A DNA stretch of 64,000 nt from Calocera cornea HHB12733 (GCA_001632435.1 KV423953.1:124001-188000); one strand, 5' to 3'. Shown: positions 1 through 12,996, numbered from the stretch's first letter. The notes: generated by a model from the sequence alone, not told the origin. Numbers and translations are program-made.

Positions 1-32
1 CCTCCCCGCTCTTTCCTTACATGAACGCGTAG

Positions 33-644
33 AAATCGTCCCGCACGAGACACACCACCCGTACGCGGCCCCTCACCCCAACGACGAAGAAGCAGGGCTT
101 CTTCTCGCGCATCTTCAACTCTCGCCCGCCCACGCGCAGCCGCTCCCGCACGCGGAGCATGGCCCGTCCCGCCGCACTGTCCAGCGGGCGCACTCGACCA
201 ACTCACAACAACGGCAGCGGCTTGACGACCCACACCAGGAGGACAACTAGGACGTCGAGACGGACCCGCGCCACACCCGTTGTCGCGCTCCCCCCCGGCA
301 GCCCCTCGACCGGCAGGAGCTCGCGCTCGACCGCCTTCGGTCAGCCGCGCCGTCGCACCGGCCTGTTTGACAGTATGCTCGGCCGCTCGCGCCACCACTC
401 CGGGTCGACCTCGCACGGCGGGGCCAAGCTTGCGCCCGCCGGGAAGGGGAAGCCGCAGAAGCGGCTTTGGCTGCACCCGAGGCACCAGCGCGCCCCGACG
501 CCGCATACAGGGCTGGGAGATAAGGTCATAGGTGCTGTGACGGGTGACGAGAAGCGCAAGAGGCACGGGCAGAGGAAGAGCATGTGGGCGAGGAACGTCA
601 GGGTGGAGGAGAGGGGGAGGAGGGGGAGGCCGCTGTACACTTGA
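33..644 (+). CDS. small basic low-complexity protein, 5' partial
   Basis: I do not assign a function. The frame is open from a stop at 30-32 to the stop at 642-644, with no ATG before 159, so the first exon probably lies outside the window and a splice acceptor (gcgtag) sits at 27-32. The product is rich in Arg, Ser, Thr and Lys. A KKQGFFSRIF-like start is followed by Arg/Ser repeats, GLFDSMLGR, and a C-terminal GLGDKVIGAV segment followed by KRKRHGQRK. This layout (FFSRIF, basic linker, GDKxxGA) resembles a family of short basic proteins common in Agaricomycetes, from memory only. Two other frames are also open for part of the stretch because of high GC, so the frame choice is uncertain. Confidence 0.35.
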   Translation, partial: KSSRTRHTTRTRPLTPTTKKQGFFSRIFNSRPPTRSRSRTRSMARPAALSSGRTRPTHNNGSGLTTHTRRTTRTSRRTRATPVVALPPGSPSTGRSSRSTAFGQPRRRTGLFDSMLGRSRHHSGSTSHGGAKLAPAGKGKPQKRLWLHPRHQRAPTPHTGLGDKVIGAVTGDEKRKRHGQRKSMWARNVRVEERGRRGRPLYT

Positions 645-1047
645 GCGGGGCTTATCGAGTGGTGATGTACACGGACACCTATCACTGTTTCTGTATTGTA
701 TAACTTCCGAAGGAAACTACTACGCGGTGATATACACGGATGTTGTACTTATGACAGTTCTTGTATCTAATGACTTCCGAGCGGATTCACTCTCAAGTTG
801 TACGGGTGGCCTTGCCACAAAGCCTTGGGTCGCTCCGTCAGGTGAACCTCTTCCTTCAAGTGCATCCTAATGTCAGGACTGGGAGCGCATACATCCCCTC
901 CAGACGGTGGAGAGGGCTGTTTACCATAGGCACGAGTGAACAGACAGCACCACGGGACAGAAGACTGAAGTGTGCGGGGGCAGCGCGTAGGGATGTACAG
1001 AGTGGCCACAAGATTGAGCCCGCAGCCTGGGCTACCAGTTAAGGTGC
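645..1047. other. intergenic, no gene seen
   Basis: Convergent 3' ends of the small basic gene (plus) and the methyltransferase (minus). Short open frames here have no protein-like character. Confidence 0.5.
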
Positions 1048-1989
1048 TCATCGCCATCTAACAATCCATCCCCTCACACTCTTCTTGAGCTCTCCCATGT
1101 CCTCTCTGCTCCTCACCTCGCCGATCCCAATCACCTCGCTGCCCATCCATCGCCCATCCATCGCCCACTCCTCCCATACCAGCCCGGCATCATCGGTAGC
1201 GAGGAGGAAGGCATCGACCACCGGCTGCTTCGTATATGCTCCCACGGAGATGTATGCGCGTGAGGTCGGTGTATGTGCGAGGAGGGAGGTCAGGGACGCG
1301 AGGAGAGGCGCGGTGGGCGGTGTGAGATGGACGAGGTCGGCGAGGATCAGCGTGTCGTACCCTTCCTTGTCAGGAGGGAGGAGGGCTCTGTGCCTCGGGT
1401 CAATACACATCCACGGGATCCATCAATACAGGAGACATACAGCAGCTCTTGGACATCAGTACCCCACGCGTGACCTCGGATGTGCACTGGACAATGCAGC
1501 TGTGCGTTCCGCTCCACGTTGGCTTGCAGCGCGTCCATCAGATCCTCATCCGGATAGTCGGTCATGACGACCATCTGCGGACCACCTGCGACTAGCGAAG
1601 CAGCGACGAGCGATGGAACACCGGCGCCGCATCCCAGTTCAAGCACTGTATCCGCGGTCAATCGGTGCGAGGTGAGCGGAAGATGATGGTGCGTACCGCA
1701 TTGACCCTCCACGTCTATTCGGCCACTCTCAATCTGCTCCGCGGTCACGAGCCCGGGGTTGAATACTTGATCTGCGAGAAGCGTGTTCGCCTTCCCAGCC
1801 TACTGCGCTGTAAGATCAGTAATGGTGAGATGTCTGAATGCTGATGAGACGAACACGAGGAGGTCGTGAGACAACGAGGGTGCCATATGACACGGTTGGG
1901 GAGTCAGGAATGGGCGCGGCCCCTAGGAGATCAAGCGAGGAGGAGAGGATGTCCAGCGAGCTGTACGGATCTTCTGTCCCGGTCATCAT
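1048..1989 (-). CDS. Efm7/Nnt1-like protein N-methyltransferase
   Basis: Predicted class I S-adenosylmethionine methyltransferase of the Nnt1/Efm7 family. Characterised yeast Efm7 methylates the N-terminal region of elongation factor 1A; that substrate is inferred here. Exons on the minus strand are 1989-1855, 1799-1441 and 1387-1048 (277 aa), with introns of 55 and 53 nt and phases that agree. The SAM-binding motif VLELGCGAGVPSL and the acidic-loop motif VVMTDYPDEDLMDAL are clear. ANTLLADQVF precedes them, and DTLILADLVH is the post-motif strand. The length fits the family. The start is the MMTG methionine pair at 1984-1989; an upstream ATG is possible. It is divergently arranged with the NLR gene at 2,429, sharing an upstream region of about 440 bp. 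Confidence 0.8.
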
Positions 1990-2428
1990 GGATGTAAAGC
2001 TTGACTGCTGAAGCCGGCTTGACTTGAGATCAGCGTCGAACGTACCCTTCATACCACTGAGGGTCTCATGCGAGAACAGCTGACACGTCCACGGTCGTCG
2101 CGTCGCTTACATCCACCGCCATCATTGCCAAGCAATACAATCACATACCGAGGCCGTCCTCTTGGACCCGTGGACCTGCGCAATGATACGTCTTCTCGGA
2201 ACTTCAGCATGTTGATGGGATGGTGCTATATCTCCTTGGCATGGACAGTCACTATGTCATGGAGCAGGGCAGTGATCAGGTGGATCAGCTTTTCCTTTTC
2301 ACGCTACCTTTCCTTGCCATACTACATATATGCTTCAACAACACGACATCGAGGTTTCGTCCCCATCAATAACCCCTTCTCTACGTACTCGCGTCTCTGC
2401 CAAAATACCCCTCTTCAACACGGTAACC

Positions 2429-5400
2429 ATGGCTAACAGTCGGCTGCCGGACTCCGCAGGTCGGGCCGTCCAACTTGTCCGTACCTCTGGCAACCTCACA
2501 CTTGGCAAGATCGCCACAGCAGCCACACGTCTTTCTGGAATCACGGAAGTGAGACTTGACCTTTCTTCTCTTGATCCACTCTCTGACTAAGATCCCCAGC
2601 AGTTAGATGCTACTGAGCGCGACTGGTCCAGTCTCTGTGACTATGTCAATCGCCGAATCAAGCCGGTGCTTGGGGATCTCCCCGAGGGCATAGTGGACAA
2701 GGAGCATCTGAGCCAATCGTTGGAGATATTGAAAAGGCACCTGTCTTTCCGATGAGTCCAGGTCTGATACTGATTTGTCTGGCAGCTGTGTCGACCGAAT
2801 TCTTCAAAGATCTTCGGATCATATGACGAGGAGCACTAGCAAGAAACTCATTGCAGCGGAGGACAGTGCGAAAGAAGTGCTATCCCTTCGTGAGGAGTTT
2901 GATGATGCGTTGAGTCTTTTTCAGGTAAATTATGGTTGCATCATACGTAACGACGCCAGTGCACTGATCCGAGATAGCAGCTGACCGTTGATGTAGCCAA
3001 CGTGGTTGGCGTGGAGAAAATCTTAGAACATCTCAACACAGAAGAAACAGCCCAGTCAATCGGAAGTGGTCTTCAGGAATATAGAAGTGTGATACCACTT
3101 TTCTCTCTTATTTTAGCTTACTCAATCATGGCTGTAGTGCCGGCCCACACCGTCGCTGCTGCCTTGAACGCACTTCCATACGCGAGGGGCGCCTCTTGGG
3201 ACCCCGACAAGGGCTGTCTGCCAGGAACGCGGAAGGCGATATTTGACGATGTCTGGAATTGGATTGACTCTCCGGAATCTGCCAATTCCGCTGAAGTACT
3301 CTGGATCTGTGACGTAGCTGGAAGTGGCAAATCCTCGGTCGCCCATTCTCTGTGTCAGCAAGCCAAAGAGAAAGGCATGCTTTGGTCTTGCTTCTTCTTT
3401 GATCGGATGTCGGCAGAGCGAAACTCTCCAGAAAAATTTGTCTCAACTCTGGTCCGAGATCTGGCGGCGCGTGATCAGCGCGTAGCCGGAGTTGTGGCTG
3501 GCATCCTTGAGAACGATCCAAGCCTTTGTTCGGCCTCCATCACGCGCCAGTTTGAAGGCATCCTGCTCCATCCAGCACTTGCATCCTATCATCGGAACGG
3601 GACTCGCCTATTGGTTGTTGATGCACTAGATGAAGCATGCGATAAATCACTATTGGCTCTCTTCTGCCACGGGGTACGAAAGCTTCCTAGGAATTGGCGA
3701 ATCGTGCTTACCTCTAGGCCGCTGTCACATCTAACACGTGCTCTGCAATCTGCATCACATGTCAAGAGATACGGTCGTCGTTTGCACGGCTCAGAAGTCC
3801 TGAGTGATGTGGAGCTCTTCATTCGATCCAGATTGCTCGAAATAACAGCCCTCGGATCCTTTTATTGGTTGAAACAAGTGGACGCAGGACTTGTTTCCAG
3901 TCTTGCTGTGCATTCCGAAGGACTGTTCCAGTGGGCGAGCACAGCGATCGACTCTCTGGCCTGCTGTAGTGATGCTGAGCGACAAATTCACTTGATTCAT
4001 TCTCTTGTGGGATCGAATGCTCTAGGAGAGCGAATGGATATCTTGTATGCGGCACTTTTGCAGGGATGCCCCTGGGAGGACGACAGCTTCGTCCAGGGAT
4101 ATCAACAAGTTGTAGGCACCATTGTCACTGTACGAGAGCCGATCAGCTGCTGTGCATTGGATGAGCTGTACCAGAAGCATCCCCATTCATCCATGCACAT
4201 TCTGGAGCAGATGGGAGCCTTTATGTCGGGCTACGAGTCGCCTGTTGAGGCCGTACGGCTGCTGCACCTTTCTTTGCGCGATTATCTCACCACCCGCGCT
4301 CCATCCCCGTATCGAATCACGGTGGCGGAACAAGAGAAACACCTCGCACTCTTGTGCTTAAAATCACTTAACGTTCAGATGGGAGTCAGTGACAATCCTT
4401 GTACTGTGGTGTTTGACTTGGATCTACCAGCAGAATCTCCGATACCTGGGCCCGAATACATCAGACCCTTGCCAAGGTCTGTGATGTATGCAAGCGAGTT
4501 CTGGCTTGAGCACGCAATTGTCATTTGTCACCCTGACAGCCTGCTGAAAGAACAACTCCAGGCGTTCTTGCTTAAACACGTGATCAGTTGGCTTAAAATG
4601 AGGGTTTGTTCGGGAAGCTATCGAAGTCTGCGGCCACTCCTACGTTGGATAGAGGTGAGCATATATACTGCCTTTCAGAAGATCTCGACTCCTGACATAG
4701 AGTTGCTATCAGAAAACAGTTGCACTTTCAGAGCGGTTCTGCCCTATTCACGAGGTCGGAGTGGCAGGTGCTTTGCAGGCGCTCTCGAGACGCCTCTCTG
4801 CCAATGCACGGTATAATGAGGCCCTCCTGGCATCACAGGATAGCATCGCTCTTTACGCGCGTGCTCGACAGGGTGGGGCACCTTTGGAAGAGCACGCAGT
4901 TCCTGAGGCTCTGCATGCAAAGTCTCTTGCAGTCCTCGGCAATGGCGGCCTGGAAGATGCACTGGTTATCATTGAAGAGGCACTCACTATGATACCACCC
5001 GTATCTGCGCTGAGCTCAATCCCCTGTATTCGTGCCCTTCTGCAGATACGGAACACACGATCCAGAATCTTGTGCCTCATGGGCAAGCCGACAGTGGCAT
5101 TACCATCCCTGAGGAAGACAACCGTGCTCTGTCATGCCTTCTGCAGGGCATACTCGAATCAATTCCGGGGAGAGATGTACGAAGCGACAGCGCGACTCAG
5201 TCAAGGTCTCTATCAGCTTGGGCGGTGGAGTGAGAGTTTGGACTCACTTCGGGAGCTTCTCCCTGCATTCCAAACTGCGGCTGACGTGTCGCATAGTGCG
5301 GAACAACACTGGCGCGCTGTCGCATTGGACTATTTCGCACTGAGTCTGTCATGCACTCGTAACTACAGAGAGGCAATACAGATCTGGAAGGAGGTTCTCA

Positions 5401-6623
5401 AGATCTGGCAGGTGCTTGCGGTGCTTGGAAACCCCTATCACAGGCTGTACAAGTTGGAGGCAATGTCCAAGCTGAGCGGTTCCTTGTGCGGCGCCGGCCG
5501 ATGCAAAGAAGCATTGGAAGCAAGCACTGATGCAGTCGCTCAGTATCGTCACTTCATTGGGGACGGTCCCGCAGTGCTTTATGCTAGAAGGCGCTTTGCT
5601 ATCATTCTCTCGCACCATGCAGAACGTTTGTCATGCAATGGTATGTGGGAGGAGGGTGTGACTGCTGCACGGGAGTCGGTGTTGCTATATGAGCAACTTG
5701 AAGAGAATGGAGGAGGGGGTCCTCCCAGCATGTTTGCTCAGGACAAGCTTCTCAGTCTCAATCTACTGGGGCATCTCCTCATTAAGATCAGCAGACCTTG
5801 TGAGGCGACTCAAGTCCTGCTAATGGCCAGAAAGCTCTTCGGGAAGCTCACAACATCTCCCAGAAGTAAAGGTTCGCTGGTGAGCGGTAATTGTAGCCTC
5901 CTGGCAATAGCTGCCCAGCAAAGCACCGAACCTGCAGTTGCACTTCAAATAGCCCTGAAAGCAGCGCGAGCCTGCGGCAATCTCGTGAAACAAGATCCGG
6001 GGCACGACGCAACTATGGATCTGTTGAGCTGCGCTTTTGATACTCTTAGCATCGCTTTGAGAGCTGACCGCCGGGTCGACGCAGCTGTGAAGGCGGCCAA
6101 TATATCGATGAATATCAAAGAGAGCCTTAAGCTGGAGTTCCCGGACAAAACCGATGCGCTTGCATACTACTTGACCACAAAACCGCTGGTCCTCCTGTCC
6201 ACCGTCGCGTTCGACAAGGGAGCACACGAGGAAGGCCTATCTATAATCGATCGTGCATTGAGCCTGACGCGAGAATCCACTCGTCCAGAGCTGATCTTGA
6301 AGCCGAAGCTAGCGCGGAACCTGCTCCTACGGTCTCGTCATCTATTGGCTCTGAACCGTCCGAAGGACGCTTTGTCCGACGTACTCGAGGGATTGGAGCT
6401 TCTGCGACCAGCAGCCAATAGATATCCAGCTGCATGGAACCCCCTCCTGAAGCAGATACTCGTACACAAGACGGACGTGCATCGTGCAATGGGCCAGCTG
6501 GAGGAGGCTAACTCGTCGACAAAGGCCGCCGAAAACGTCCAGCTGGTATTCGAGCGACCGGGAGGCCCGTTCGACTTTGATCCGAACCGCCCGCACCCTG
6601 AGACGAAGGGAATCAATGCATAG
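2429..6623 (+). CDS. NACHT-TPR NLR-type protein, intact
   Basis: Predicted NACHT-domain NLR-like signal-transducing ATPase of the type expanded in Agaricomycetes, where such proteins are thought to act in non-self recognition or programmed cell death. Exons are 2429-2548, 2603-2742, 2786-2924, 2981-4654 and 4713-6623; all phases agree and give 1,327 aa. Residues 1-150 are helical. Walker A (AGSGKSSVAHS) lies near residues 246-256, Walker B (LLVVDALDE) near 344-352, and a TSRP sensor-like motif follows. From about residue 690 there are repeated helical pairs (ALQALSRRLSANARYNEAL, EALLASQDS, SLSCTRNYREAI and others), which read as TPR units. The start has a good context (accATGGc). No stop or frameshift is visible, in contrast to the other three NLR loci in the window. 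Confidence 0.85.
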
Positions 6624-6751
6624 AGCGAAATATATGTGTCGTATTGCCGTAGAGAATAGAGGTTCAAGAATTACAAAATACCATGCATGCTGTGTTCTGG
6701 GTGCGGCCGAGCGTGAGCTCAGCAACTTTTGCGGAAGTGAAAGCGAGATGC

Positions 6752-7855
6752 TTATTTGCCAGCCCGTCTGCGCTTCTTCGGCGGTGCTTCGAGATCGATC
6801 TCCTCGTCATCGTCCTCCTCGTCCTCCTCATCGTCATCCGTAACATCCTCCATCTCTTCCTCCTCATCGTTGTTCTCGCACTGATCGTCAGTCAGTTTGG
6901 TTGCGGAATGCAAGCAAGACGAGTCGCATACGAATTCGCCCTTCCCCAGGAAGTAGTCCATAACTATTGTCAAATGTCAATGAAGTTCCTGAAACGAGCA
7001 AAAAAGAATCTATGAGCACCATCCGGATATACGTGCTCGACGATGATGCTCGCAATCCCATACGGGTCCTCCTTCTCCTCAAAGAAGTTGAAGAAGCTGC
7101 CATTCTCCATCGGGTCGCCTTCGGTGTCTAGTTGCCTGGGGTGAGCCTTGGTCAGGCTCTTGCCCTCCTTCCAGTCGATCGTGAACGCCTCTGCTTGTAG
7201 GTGATGCTCGGGCTCGAAGTCGATGTGCTCCGCCGTCACCTCCTCTGGGGGTGTCGCTTTGGCCGAGCCAGTGTAGGCAAACTTCTTCGACAGCACCTTG
7301 TTGTCGAAGTATGGGTTCTCGTCAAACTCCTACGGACAAGATGTCAATTAGCGACGTTCTTCTGAATGGCACATGGATCGCACGCACAAAGTCGATCTGG
7401 AACGCCCTTGGTTCCCGCGCATCCCGGGTGATATCCACAGTACGAAGGTACGACAATGCATCCATGTCATCAGGCATCGACAGGTGAATGGCAAGCTCGG
7501 TGTGGTTCAGGAGCGCGACTGGCCACAGCTTGGGAATGCGCTCGCGTAGACTCTGGTTGCGCCTTTTGTAGATGGGGTCAAGCGTCGCATACCCAAGGCG
7601 CTCTGTGCATACGGTAAGGCGCAAAGTTGAGAGAGGTGATACTCAGACGTACCCAGCTTGATGTTCGCGATCTCGGCCTCTGCAAACGCGACCGGTCAGA
7701 CCCGGCCTCGTATACGCAAAACGCGGGGACGCACCTCTGGCCAACTCGTTAAAGAGCTTCTCGTCCTCCGGGCCGAAGTCCACATCAAGACTTTCCGGGA
7801 TCCCATTGGTCATATCCGGCTTCACGCCATTGGCGACTGCCTCCATTGTTGACAT
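6752..7855 (-). CDS. NAP/SET-family histone chaperone
   Basis: Predicted nucleosome-assembly/SET (TAF-I) family histone chaperone that binds H2A-H2B or H3-H4 in the nucleus. Five exons on the minus strand are 7855-7735, 7679-7653, 7602-7388, 7329-7020 and 6963-6752 (294 aa). One micro-exon is only 27 nt. Conserved signatures are IPKLWPVALLNHTELA, the FEFDENPYFDN beta segment, TIDWKEGKSLT, GSFFNFFEEKEDPYG and the short VMDYFLG end of the fold. A very acidic tail (DEEDEEDDDEE) follows, then a basic PPKKRRR sequence that looks like a nuclear localisation signal. The order and length fit fungal SET/NAP proteins better than the longer yeast Nap1. Confidence 0.9.
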
Positions 7856-8222
7856 TATCAAAGAAGGGAAGTTGAAGGGAAGATGGCTTGGTCAAGCTGG
7901 GGCTTGTGCGCAAAAGTAGGCACTCTTGGAGGTGACCCGGAGGCAGACGCGTCCTGGGCGCGTGGTGCTTCCTTTTGCTTCCGCTTTGGAGACCAGCGTG
8001 ACGCCCCTCTGTTCGGGGCTCTGTCTACACTTAGAGCGTCTTTGACACGCAATGGCCTCCTCCATTTCTACCACTGTACGGAGCTGCATCGGAATGGAGG
8101 ATAACAATGAACAAAGGGAATGCATTTCATAGTGCTGTGGACAACCATCGCCATCTGCGACGCGGTCACCGGCTGCTCGGCGCTTTCAGCCTGATCAATT
8201 CATTTCGCATCACTGTCGCGCA
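7856..8222. other. intergenic, no gene seen
   Basis: Holds the upstream region of the NAP/SET gene (transcribed away to the left) and the truncated left edge of the NLR relic. No protein-like open frame. Confidence 0.4.
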
Positions 8223-9532
8223 ACTGAAGCTAGTAGCATGAAGGCCTTTGAATTCTTTCTGGCCCTTCGTCTCATGGAAACCCGCCATGAAGTGGTTCCT
8301 AGGGTGGGAATGCGAAAGCAACTCATTGAGAAATCCGGAGGGCTGTTTCTCTGGACTTTTATGGCGGTAGAAACTCTCTCCCGGCGGATCAACATGTACA
8401 ATTGGTTGGTTTCTCTCTTGAACACGTCCGGTGGATCCAGCGTCGAGACCAAAATGGACGAGCTGTACACGACTCTGCTGCAAAAGGGCCCGTGGGACGA
8501 CGACGATTTTGTGGAAGGCTATCAGCAATTCATGGGTACCATGATCGCTGCCAAAGAGGCTCTTTCGATCTCGGCAATTCACACCCTGTACAGGAACCCT
8601 GATACGCAGGTTTGGACCATCCTTGAATTTCTTGCGTCACTTCTACTTGGCATGGATACGGACAACGAGCCGCTCCAACTGCTCCATATGACTCTGCGGG
8701 ATTTTTTAGTCGATCGGTCCTCTGGTGCTCCTCGAACAGAGAAATTCCACATGAGTGATCCTCTGCGCAACGATGTGTTAGCCCGACTTTGCCTGGAGAT
8801 TCTCAACAAAGACTTGAATCCAGTCACGCCTGGATAAGAGTCTTTCCGCAACATTATCCTTGGCAACCCTTCTCGTAAGGTGCTCTATGGTGAGATTCCG
8901 GACGGGCTGTATTACGCTTGCCGCAATTGGTGCAGTCATGTGGTGAACGTCAAGCGTCCAACAGTTGGAGATGCTGGACGCTATTTGCGATTTCACAACG
9001 CAATGGACTCTTTGGATGGAAATCACACCGTACCAATGAGGAAACTGGGACCGGTGGAAGAGTGGTGGGCATGGATAGAGGTATTTCAGCTCAGTATCCT
9101 GTAAGACCTCTAACTCACTTGCTCCGGTTTGATCAGGAACACATGCGGAAAGAGAAGACGGAATTACTAGAGAAGCGTGTTATTGGTCGGAACTGGGATC
9201 CAGAGCTGCTCTCAAGCATCTCAAGCAGAAGGATATCCAACAGGGCACTGAGCTCAGAGGGGCTCCCCAACGCTCGGTTCATGGGGAGATTCTGTACCAC
9301 ACACCGCGTCATCGGAAGCTGGGGCGATCCTGGCACGAAGGACAGCGAACTGGTCAATACAATGGGAACTACGGCATTGGCGCTGACGAGACAAATTACT
9401 TACGAATATCAACGTGACTTGGCTCGCAGGAAGGCGATGGGGGAAGTGATCCCTGATGGGGACGGGCATAGGAGCTGCGAGGAAAAGATCGCCGCAGGAG
9501 ACCCGCTCTCTAATTCGGCAGTAATCGGATAG
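8223..9532 (+). pseudogene. NLR relic, 5'-truncated with nonsense codon
   Basis: Remnant of an NLR gene, closely related to the copy at 32.4-34.7 kb. It contains only the part downstream of the NACHT core: LIEKSGGLFLWTFMAVETL, MDELYTTLL, FVEGYQQFMGTMIAA, LLHMTLRDFLVDRSS, IPDGLYYACRNWCSHVV and the C-terminal block PNARFMGRFC. The whole P-loop half is missing. TAA at 8835-8837 interrupts the frame, which then continues unchanged across the stop, so it is a point nonsense change (the paralogue reads TPGLELW where this copy reads TPG-stop-ESF). An intron at about 9080-9136 (gtattt..gatcag) is still in phase with the last block. Confidence 0.8.
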
Positions 9533-10537
9533 ACAGGGCGATCGGGTGACTCCAGATACGGGGCCAGAAGACGTCCCTTCCCGACATTGCGTCCGGGACT
9601 TGGTGTTGGGGACAAGCTTGGAAGGAGATGGAAGTGCTGAGAGTCGAGTGCTGGGCAAAAGTTGATGAATACAATGATAAGCTCGGGGAGCCGGGCCGGT
9701 GGGTATGGCATTAAGAGTTGCTTATAGATCATATTCTGTAATCCAATCGTAATCAACAGAAGCAATAACCCGCTCTGAATATCTGGCTAAACAGCCCCAA
9801 TTCATTCGACCCTCACGACAAAGGACGTACTCTCATCGGCGCGTTCGCCCACTCCTATGCACGGCTCCACCAGTCGAGTCTTCTGTGACTACAGCCCAGT
9901 CAGGCAGAATTGCAGACAGTACAATGATGACCTGTCAAACCCATTCTTATTGATCAGCCGGGACGGGCACGGAGGTCGCAAGTGGATCGGTACGTTTCAG
10001 CCTACTAGGCTCCGCCGGACAGCTTGGCAGAGGTATGTACGGAGGTCGCACGAATGCACCGCTGTTGGTTGTAAGCGCTGGATGATGGTCACTGACCCCA
10101 TCCCTGACTGACAACGCGACAGCCCACAGAGGCTGTTGAAATGCCTCGGGAACTATGTCGACAGCAGGCGTACATGTCGCATCCGTCCGCGAGTCCGGGG
10201 AGTCACAAGATGAGATGATGCGCTCGCCGAGCCCTCCAGCCGTCTCCAGGTACACACCCATCCAGACCATCCAGACAATGTACTGTCCGTATCATCTTCT
10301 CCGGAGCGCACGCCGCATACACATGGTCGAGAAATGTTGAGAGACAAGATGAGGGAGTCAGGGGCCGGACAGTGGCACGGTCAGCGTCTCGGTGGTGACG
10401 ATGATCCGTTCAAAGCCCGGAAAAGCTTCCGGGAGGCCGATGCCAAGCGGAGGCGCGGGCGGCTTCTCATCACCTGCCTTTTCCGGTAATCGTTCGACAT
10501 ATACAACAATTGCCGTGGCAGAACGCTGCACCTGAAT
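9533..10537. other. intergenic, about 1 kb, no gene assigned
   Basis: No convincing gene. A short stretch near 10,368-10,490 reads as a plausible charged peptide (GGDDDPFKARKSFREADAKR), but I see no start, splice context or homologue. The 3' end is the upstream region of the Lyc1-like gene. Confidence 0.35.
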
Positions 10538-11960
10538 ATGTCATCCCTCTCGTCCTTGACTTTGGTTAAGGCGAACAGAGAGCAGACGATAGAATCTCGG
10601 AAGCGCAACTTCAACGAGGTGCGCTAGGTCACTTCCTCCATCAATTTGGCGGGCGACGCTAAAGATAACGCAACAGTGGAACCGTGGCCTTAACATCGAG
10701 CAGTACCTCAAGGTTCATGATGATCTTGATATACATGAGCATGCTTCGGGTGAGAAATTGAACACCTGGTTCGTGACCGTTCCCTGCGTATGCGCTGCAC
10801 GTATTCATCCCTCTTTCTCATAGGGTGCTTGTTCGGAGGGACGACTCGCACTCCTTGGACTTCTTGTGCGCTTGCGAGACGTACGTGGCCTCCCTTGTCC
10901 TGCTCAATGCCATCCTCTCTAACTGGGATGCTGTGATAGGTATGTTCGTGAGGGATTGGTCGCCACACCGACGGGGGTGACCGAGGTGACTGCATATGCA
11001 ATTGCTTCGGTCTACACTCCTGTAGAAAACCGCAAGAAAGGCTATGCCAGGTACAGAAGCTTCGAGCCAAAAAGGGATTGTGCTCACCCGCTTCTAGGCA
11101 GATGCTGCGGCTATTGCATCATGTGATAGGCAGGAAGGAAGGTCTCCCGGAATTCCCTGCTGAATGGGGTGCCCCGCCATCGAATGGCGGCTTTGGAAAT
11201 GCCTGGTTCTCGATCTTGTATTCGGATGTTGGGCCGAAGTTCTATACCACCTGCGGACCGACTTTGTCAACACCGGGATGGATGGTGCAGAATCCCTACG
11301 AGGTATTTTGGCCAGTGGAAGGAGATGCGAATGGTACCGACAGCCCGGCCAGGCTACTGCAGGAAACTGACTTGGAAGACCTCCTCACCAAAGACGCTGC
11401 TCTGATCAAGGAGGAGATGGCTGGTACCACAAAGCTGTGCTGTTCGTTTACCGCAAACCACGGGGTAAACAATTACCTGGTGCAACGGTCCATCATCCGG
11501 GCGGAGCTGACTGGGCACCCTCGTCCGGAAGTGTGGGGTGCTGTTCTTCCGGAGCACGAGCCTCAAGCGCTGTCTTTCTTAACATGGACCCCTGGCCCTC
11601 CAGATTTCACGATCTCCCGACTTCGCGCAGGTCCTGAGGCGCTCCCAGCGCTACTAGGAGTGGCCAAGAAGATAGCGGCAGAATGCAAAGCGCAAGAAAT
11701 TGTGGCTTGGGCGGTACCGGACGGATTGCAAGAGGCTTGTGAAGCCCTGGGTGGTGTGAGACGAGCAAGGTAGACAAATCCATGCTGAGCTCACATGAAA
11801 TGGCGCTGATATTGATAGAACGAACCACTTGCCTTCGGTGCATGTCTATGCTGAGGACGGCGACAAGTTTGAATGGATCCACAACGAGAAGTAAGTCCGC
11901 CGGAGGGACCCTTGCCAAGCCTGTGCTCACTGCTAATACGTCAGATTCTCGTGGTGTTGA
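10538..11960 (+). CDS. Lyc1-like GNAT acetyltransferase
   Basis: Predicted GNAT-fold acetyltransferase of the fungal Lyc1 type; Yarrowia LYC1 is a lysine N6-acetyltransferase of lysine catabolism. Seven exons: 10538-10618, 10677-10768, 10824-10880, 10940-11050, 11098-11769, 11819-11890 and 11945-11960 (366 aa), all phases consistent. Characteristic segments are LNTW..VLVRRDD, LDFLCACET (the CSCET-like signature), YAIASVYTPVENRKKGYA (acetyl-CoA loop region), QMLRLLHHV, SILYSDVGPKFY and the family-typical C-terminal end NEKFSWC. Each exon is short except the fifth, so single-frame reading would miss most of the gene. Substrate and pathway are inferred from the family. Confidence 0.85.
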
Positions 11961-12996
11961 GATACACACTTCGAGACGTTAGATACTGGAAGGGAATATA
12001 AGTTACAAGATGGGTCAAAATATGAATAGATGCCGAGAAATCGGCAGGACGGACGGATGGAATGGGCCGCTCGGGTCCTCCCAAGCCGTTAGCGCCCAAA
12101 GGGTATTGTAAGTGCAATCACTGTGGTCGGCATCTCCACAGCCATACCAAGTAGCGTCAGCATCGTGTGCTTAGTCCGTTTAATAGCGGTGTCTCTTGTG
12201 ATTGGAGGGAAGATTGTTGTACATGCAGTTTGCATTGTAGACTACGCCGTCAAGGCAATGAAACGACCAGCCGTCGGGGAGGCGGCCGCCTCTTTTATCA
12301 ACCGGATGTATGCGCAAGAATGCCATCGCGCCATGACGATACGAGTTATCAGGCAGGTGTCAGGACGGACAAGGGTGTGAGGATAGACAAGAAGTTAACC
12401 ACGATAGCAACTTAAGCACAACGTCCAGGTCGCGCAGGATGCCGAGCGGAGGGGCGCCCGGGACGGTTGGCAACTGTACCGCCACCATCCTCGGAGGCGA
12501 TTGTGCATTCCATCACGCGTCGGCAATCCCGCCGAAAACCATCTGCTCTTCGCGGTCCTACATTGACAGGCCCTCCAGAACCCAGTGGGCTGTGATGCGT
12601 ACCTCCTATTATACGGCCTTCTCTGGCTGAACATGCGCTTCGGGTTTTGAGAGTGGTCGTTAGGTATCACAGCCTGGACGACCGAAGGGCAAGCTTCCCT
12701 CGACTTCTGAAATAATCGGATCTGCACGCTAGCAGCCACTATTCTCCTTTTCCCGATAGCCACGACCCTCACACGTTGCGATGCAATGGTATGACAGCGT
12801 GCTAGGAGGATACCATGGCTCGTTGTCTGACATCTTAGAATCTGTCCGTCACCGCGAGCTCGGCTTATCAGCAAACACATGCCCCTTCACCCTCCAGTCT
12901 CGAGTAGCCAACCTCACTTTCTGCATCCTCGCCCCCCCCCCCCAGGATACTGTATTCTGATTGCTTCTGTCATCTCTTTTGCCTCCGACTGTCGAG
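11961..12996. other. intergenic, about 1 kb, no gene assigned
   Basis: No supported gene. A run of ten or more C lies near 12,941-12,953, just upstream of the second NLR gene start. Open frames on both strands are short and not protein-like. Confidence 0.4.
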
